DNA of 64,000 nt, taken from assembly GCF_009192775.1 (NCBI RefSeq), contig NZ_VTFX01000005.1, forward strand, positions 62,001-126,000, in the 5' to 3' direction. Shown piece by piece: positions 61,783 to 64,000 of the stretch. Every line of letters begins with the position of its first letter. The stretch's first letter is position 1. The position numbers were made by a program, and so were the translations under genes. The stretch comes from Arthrobacter yangruifuii (GTDB lineage Bacteria; Actinomycetota; Actinomycetes; Actinomycetales; Micrococcaceae). The notes beneath the pieces were generated by a model, which made no database searches, was not told the origin of the DNA, and saw only the letters and a list, made by a program, of their open reading frames with translations.

Positions 61783-63434
61783 GCAGGGCTTCGGAAGACT
61801 CCGGTCCCGTCCGCAACGGCGGAGACCTGGTGGTGGAAACCCTGGAGGCCCTCGGGGCCAGCAAGGTGTTCGGCATTCCCGGCCAGCACGCCCTGGGACT
61901 CTTTGATGCGCTTTCCCGGTCACGGCTGGAGTTCATTTCTTCCCGGGTGGAAAACAACTCGGCCTTTGCCGCCGACGGTTTCTCCCGTGCGACCGGGCAG
62001 GTAGGCGTGCTGTTCCTCTCCACCGGTCCCGGTGCCCTGACGTCTTTGGCCGGACTGCAGGAGGCCTATGCCACGGGTGTGCCGATGATCGTGGTGGCCA
62101 GCCAGATTCCCCTTGACGGCCTCGGCGCCCGGCGCCGGGGTATGCTGCACCAGCTCGATGACCAGAAGGCATCAGCGGCCAATGTCACCAAGAGCCAGCG
62201 GCTGATCCAGCATGCCTCCGGCATTCCCTCGGCCATTCAGGACGCCTGGACCGAAGCCATTTCCTCCCCTGCCGGACCGGTGTGGATCGAAGTTCCGCAG
62301 AACGTACTGCTCGACCCGGTGATGGTGCCGGCCGTGGAAGACGCGCTCGCGGAGCCGTTCGACAACCCGCCGCGCAGTGAACTGGTCAAGGAAGCTGTCC
62401 GCTGGCTCTCTGACGCCCGCCGCCCCGCCGTCATTGCCGGCGGCGGCGTACGGCGCAGCGGAGCCGAAGCCGCGCTCCTGTCCCTTGCCGAGAAGCTGCA
62501 CGCCCCGGTGATCTGCACGCCCGGCGGCAACGGTGCCTTCCCCTGGAACCATCCGCTGTCCCTGCAGTCCTGGATGGAGGACCGGCATATGACCGAGGTG
62601 CTCGAGGACGCCGATGTCCTGGTGGTGATCGGCTCGTCGCTGGGCGAAGTGACCTCCAATTACTTCACCATGGCTCCGCGCGGACGCATTATCCAGATCG
62701 ACGCCGAACCCCGCGTCCTGGAGTCCAACCGTCCGGCCCTCGGCATCCGCGCCGATGCCCGGCAGGCTTTGGACGCCTTCAACGCTGCCCTGCCGGCAGC
62801 CGAACACCTCCCCGACTGGCACGGCCAGGGCACCGAGGACATGGTCGCCGGCGCCCTGGCCCGCGTGCAGGCCCGGCTGGACACCCAGGGACTGGAGAGG
62901 GAACGCCGGTTCATGGCCGACATCCGCGCCGCCGTCCCGGACGGCATGCAGACCTACTGGGACATGACCATCTCCGCTTACTGGGCCTGGAGCTGCTGGG
63001 ATGCGAAGTCCGGACAGTTCCATTCGGCGCAGGGCGCCGGCGGACTGGGTTACGGCTATCCCGGCGCGATCGGGGGAGCCGTGGGCCTGGGGGAGCGGGT
63101 GCTCGCGGTGTCCGGGGACGGTTCGGCCATGTATTCCATTGCCGAACTGGCCACGGCCAGGCAGCATCACCTTCCGGTGACCTGGCTGATTGTCGACGAC
63201 GGCGGCTACGGCATCCTGCGCGAATACATGGAGGAAGCCTTCGGCAAGGCCACCGCCACCGAACTGGCACGCCCGGATTTTGTTTTGCTCGCGGAATCCT
63301 TCGGGGTTCCGGCCCGCCGCTGCGCTCCCGGGGATATCCGCACCGCGCTGGAGGAATCCTTTGCTGCCGAAGGCCCCAACGTGGTGGTGGTCGAGGCCCG
63401 CATCGGCCTGTTCGCGCCCACCCATCTGGCCTAG
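61779..63434 (+). CDS. ThDP-dependent enzyme, possible 2-ketoarginine decarboxylase
   Basis: A 551-aa acetolactate-synthase-like enzyme with the three usual domains: pyrimidine-binding (1-175, catalytic Glu58 in [13 protein letters not shown]), central (about 195-330, [15 protein letters not shown]) and diphosphate-binding (about 370-540). The diphosphate motif GDGSAMYS ends at VDDGGYGIL; most relatives have NN or DN where this has DD. It is coupled by ATGA to the ureohydrolase gene, matching the logic of the Pseudomonas AruI-GbuA arginine transaminase route, where AruI decarboxylates 2-ketoarginine. Alternatives are benzoylformate-decarboxylase-type or other oxo-acid decarboxylases. A hairpin follows at 63439. 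Confidence 0.88.
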   Translation: MSRASEDSGPVRNGGDLVVETLEALGASKVFGIPGQHALGLFDALSRSRLEFISSRVENNSAFAADGFSRATGQVGVLFLSTGPGALTSLAGLQEAYATGVPMIVVASQIPLDGLGARRRGMLHQLDDQKASAANVTKSQRLIQHASGIPSAIQDAWTEAISSPAGPVWIEVPQNVLLDPVMVPAVEDALAEPFDNPPRSELVKEAVRWLSDARRPAVIAGGGVRRSGAEAALLSLAEKLHAPVICTPGGNGAFPWNHPLSLQSWMEDRHMTEVLEDADVLVVIGSSLGEVTSNYFTMAPRGRIIQIDAEPRVLESNRPALGIRADARQALDAFNAALPAAEHLPDWHGQGTEDMVAGALARVQARLDTQGLERERRFMADIRAAVPDGMQTYWDMTISAYWAWSCWDAKSGQFHSAQGAGGLGYGYPGAIGGAVGLGERVLAVSGDGSAMYSIAELATARQHHLPVTWLIVDDGGYGILREYMEEAFGKATATELARPDFVLLAESFGVPARRCAPGDIRTALEESFAAEGPNVVVVEARIGLFAPTHLA

Positions 63435-63438
63435 GCGC

Positions 63439-63467
63439 CTTCCGGCCGTCGGATCCGCGGCCGGAAG
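63439..63467 (+). terminator. Hairpin after the ThDP enzyme gene
   Basis: 10-bp stem (63439-63448 with 63458-63467), 9-nt loop, then GCACGGCTTT. Confidence 0.5.
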
Positions 63468-63484
63468 CACGGCTTTCCATTTAG

Positions 63485-63501
63485 TTAGTTGACCTAGGCA
63501 A
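63485..63501. promoter_or_regulatory. MarR operator copy 1
   Basis: TTAGTTGACCTAGGCAA, itself a near-palindrome. It matches the reverse complement of 63516-63532 at 16 of 17 bases and covers the -35 box. Confidence 0.75.
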
Positions 63502-63516
63502 ATTTGCTTGTATAGT
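63489..63516 (+). promoter_or_regulatory. Promoter of the terminal MarR gene
   Basis: TTGACC (63489-63494), 16-bp spacer, TATAGT (63511-63516). The best match to a vegetative promoter in the window; operator copies overlap or abut both boxes. Confidence 0.8.
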
Positions 63517-63532
63517 TGCCTAAGTCAACTAA
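63516..63532. promoter_or_regulatory. MarR operator copy 2
   Basis: TTGCCTAAGTCAACTAA, in inverted orientation to copy 1. The two centres are 31 bp (about three DNA turns) apart; this copy covers the transcription start. Confidence 0.75.
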
Positions 63533-63560
63533 CAATGTCTTACCTTCGGAGACCCGTCCC

Positions 63561-64000
63561 CATGCAGCAAGAAACGGCGGATGACCTGATCCGGACAATC
63601 CACACGCTGCAACGCACCTTGCGCTGCCTGACCCAGCACGGTGCCAACACCGGCGGCCCCGGAGTGGCACTGCAGGGCGTCATGCGGATGATCGGCGAAG
63701 ACGGCGAGCTGCGGGCAACCGAACTCGCCGCCAAACTTGGCATCGGCCCCGCCGGGATGAGCCGGCACGTAGCAGAGCTGGAAGAACTCGGGTATGTCCG
63801 CCGCCGCCCGCACCCGCAGGACCGACGCGCCTACCTCATCAGCCTGACCGAGCTGGGCGAGTCCGTCCTCCGAGAAGCCCTCGCCGGCCGGACCGTCCTG
63901 CTGCAGGAAGCCCTGGCCGACTGGTCCGAGGAGGAGGCGCAGCTTGCCTCCACCACCCTGGGATCACTCTCCGACTCGCTTTTTGCCTCATTCCGCCGAG
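63561..64000 (+). CDS. MarR-family regulator, 5' part
   Basis: The frame from ATG 63561 stays open for 146 codons to the window end, so the gene is cut off. The product starts MQQETADDLIRTIHTLQRTL and contains a MarR winged helix-turn-helix (RATELAAKLGIGPAGMSRHVAELEELGYVRRRPHPQDRRAY). It then has the long C-terminal dimer helices. GGAGA lies 12 bases upstream. Its own promoter is covered by two 17-bp operator copies, so autorepression is likely. Any regulated neighbour (often an MFS drug exporter) would lie beyond 64000. Confidence 0.9.

Overview
The window is high-GC DNA from an actinobacterium, most likely Arthrobacter or a close relative in the Micrococcaceae. The support is an IdeR/DtxR regulator with the full actinobacterial metal-ligand set, a lone groEL under HrcA-type (CIRCE) control with no groES beside it, a bacterial XPB-type helicase, a WXG100 protein, DUF3263 and DUF3027 proteins, c-di-AMP riboswitches in front of cell-wall hydrolases, and several apparently leaderless genes. 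The genus is inferred from protein families and gene order; there is no rRNA gene to confirm it. I see no prophage, insertion sequence, CRISPR array or recognisable defence island. The region reads as ordinary chromosome.

Layout. 1-3.7 kb: the end of a ThrE-type amino-acid exporter, a siderophore-interacting reductase behind uracil-DNA glycosylase, then DUF3263 and LytR_C proteins. 3.9-6.2 kb: a cold-shock gene with a structured leader, then groEL behind two tandem CIRCE operators. 6.3-13.5 kb, minus strand: a WXG100 protein, an OmpR-type two-component system, the XPB helicase with its overlapping partner, and a small membrane protein. 13.7-18.1 kb: a cold-shock-domain protein, DUF3027 protein, MFS exporter, SerC and an IdeR-like repressor. 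18.2-21.3 kb: two c-di-AMP (ydaO-type) riboswitches in front of an M23 peptidase and a pair of NlpC/P60 proteins that share a 313-bp identical block. 21.5-25.3 kb: an HNH endonuclease and a molybdenum-cofactor set (MobA, DUF6457, MoeA, FdhD). 25.3-29.1 kb: a GAF histidine kinase with a degenerate receiver, divergent from an ABC exporter.

29.1-39.1 kb is an amino-sugar locus resembling galactosamine/tagatose pathways. A six-gene minus-strand operon encodes a SIS isomerase/deaminase, ROK kinase, PfkB kinase, class II aldolase, DeoR regulator and NagB. Divergent from it are an ABC sugar importer (binding protein plus two permeases, no ATPase) and a DUF218 lipoprotein. 39.2-42.6 kb: tRNA-Arg(CCU), a MarR regulator divergent from an MMPL transporter with a three-half-site operator between them, and a membrane protein whose gene overlaps the MMPL gene tail to tail. 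42.7-48.4 kb: an inositol-monophosphatase-like enzyme, PcrA/UvrD helicase and sucCD. 48.5-53.6 kb: a sugar MFS porter, a secreted S15-like hydrolase and a BCCT osmolyte transporter with an attenuator-like leader.

53.9-57 kb: a ferritin-VIT1/CCC1 fusion transporter preceded by a yybP-ykoY-type manganese riboswitch, then an acyl-CoA ligase. 57.1-63.4 kb: an AI-2E-family membrane protein, an XRE-cupin regulator, an FAD monooxygenase, and a translationally coupled ureohydrolase and ThDP enzyme that suggest arginine breakdown through 2-ketoarginine and guanidinobutyrate. The window ends in a MarR gene whose promoter is covered by two operator copies. The most notable content is regulatory: three riboswitches, tandem CIRCE, and three multi-site operators with regular spacing.
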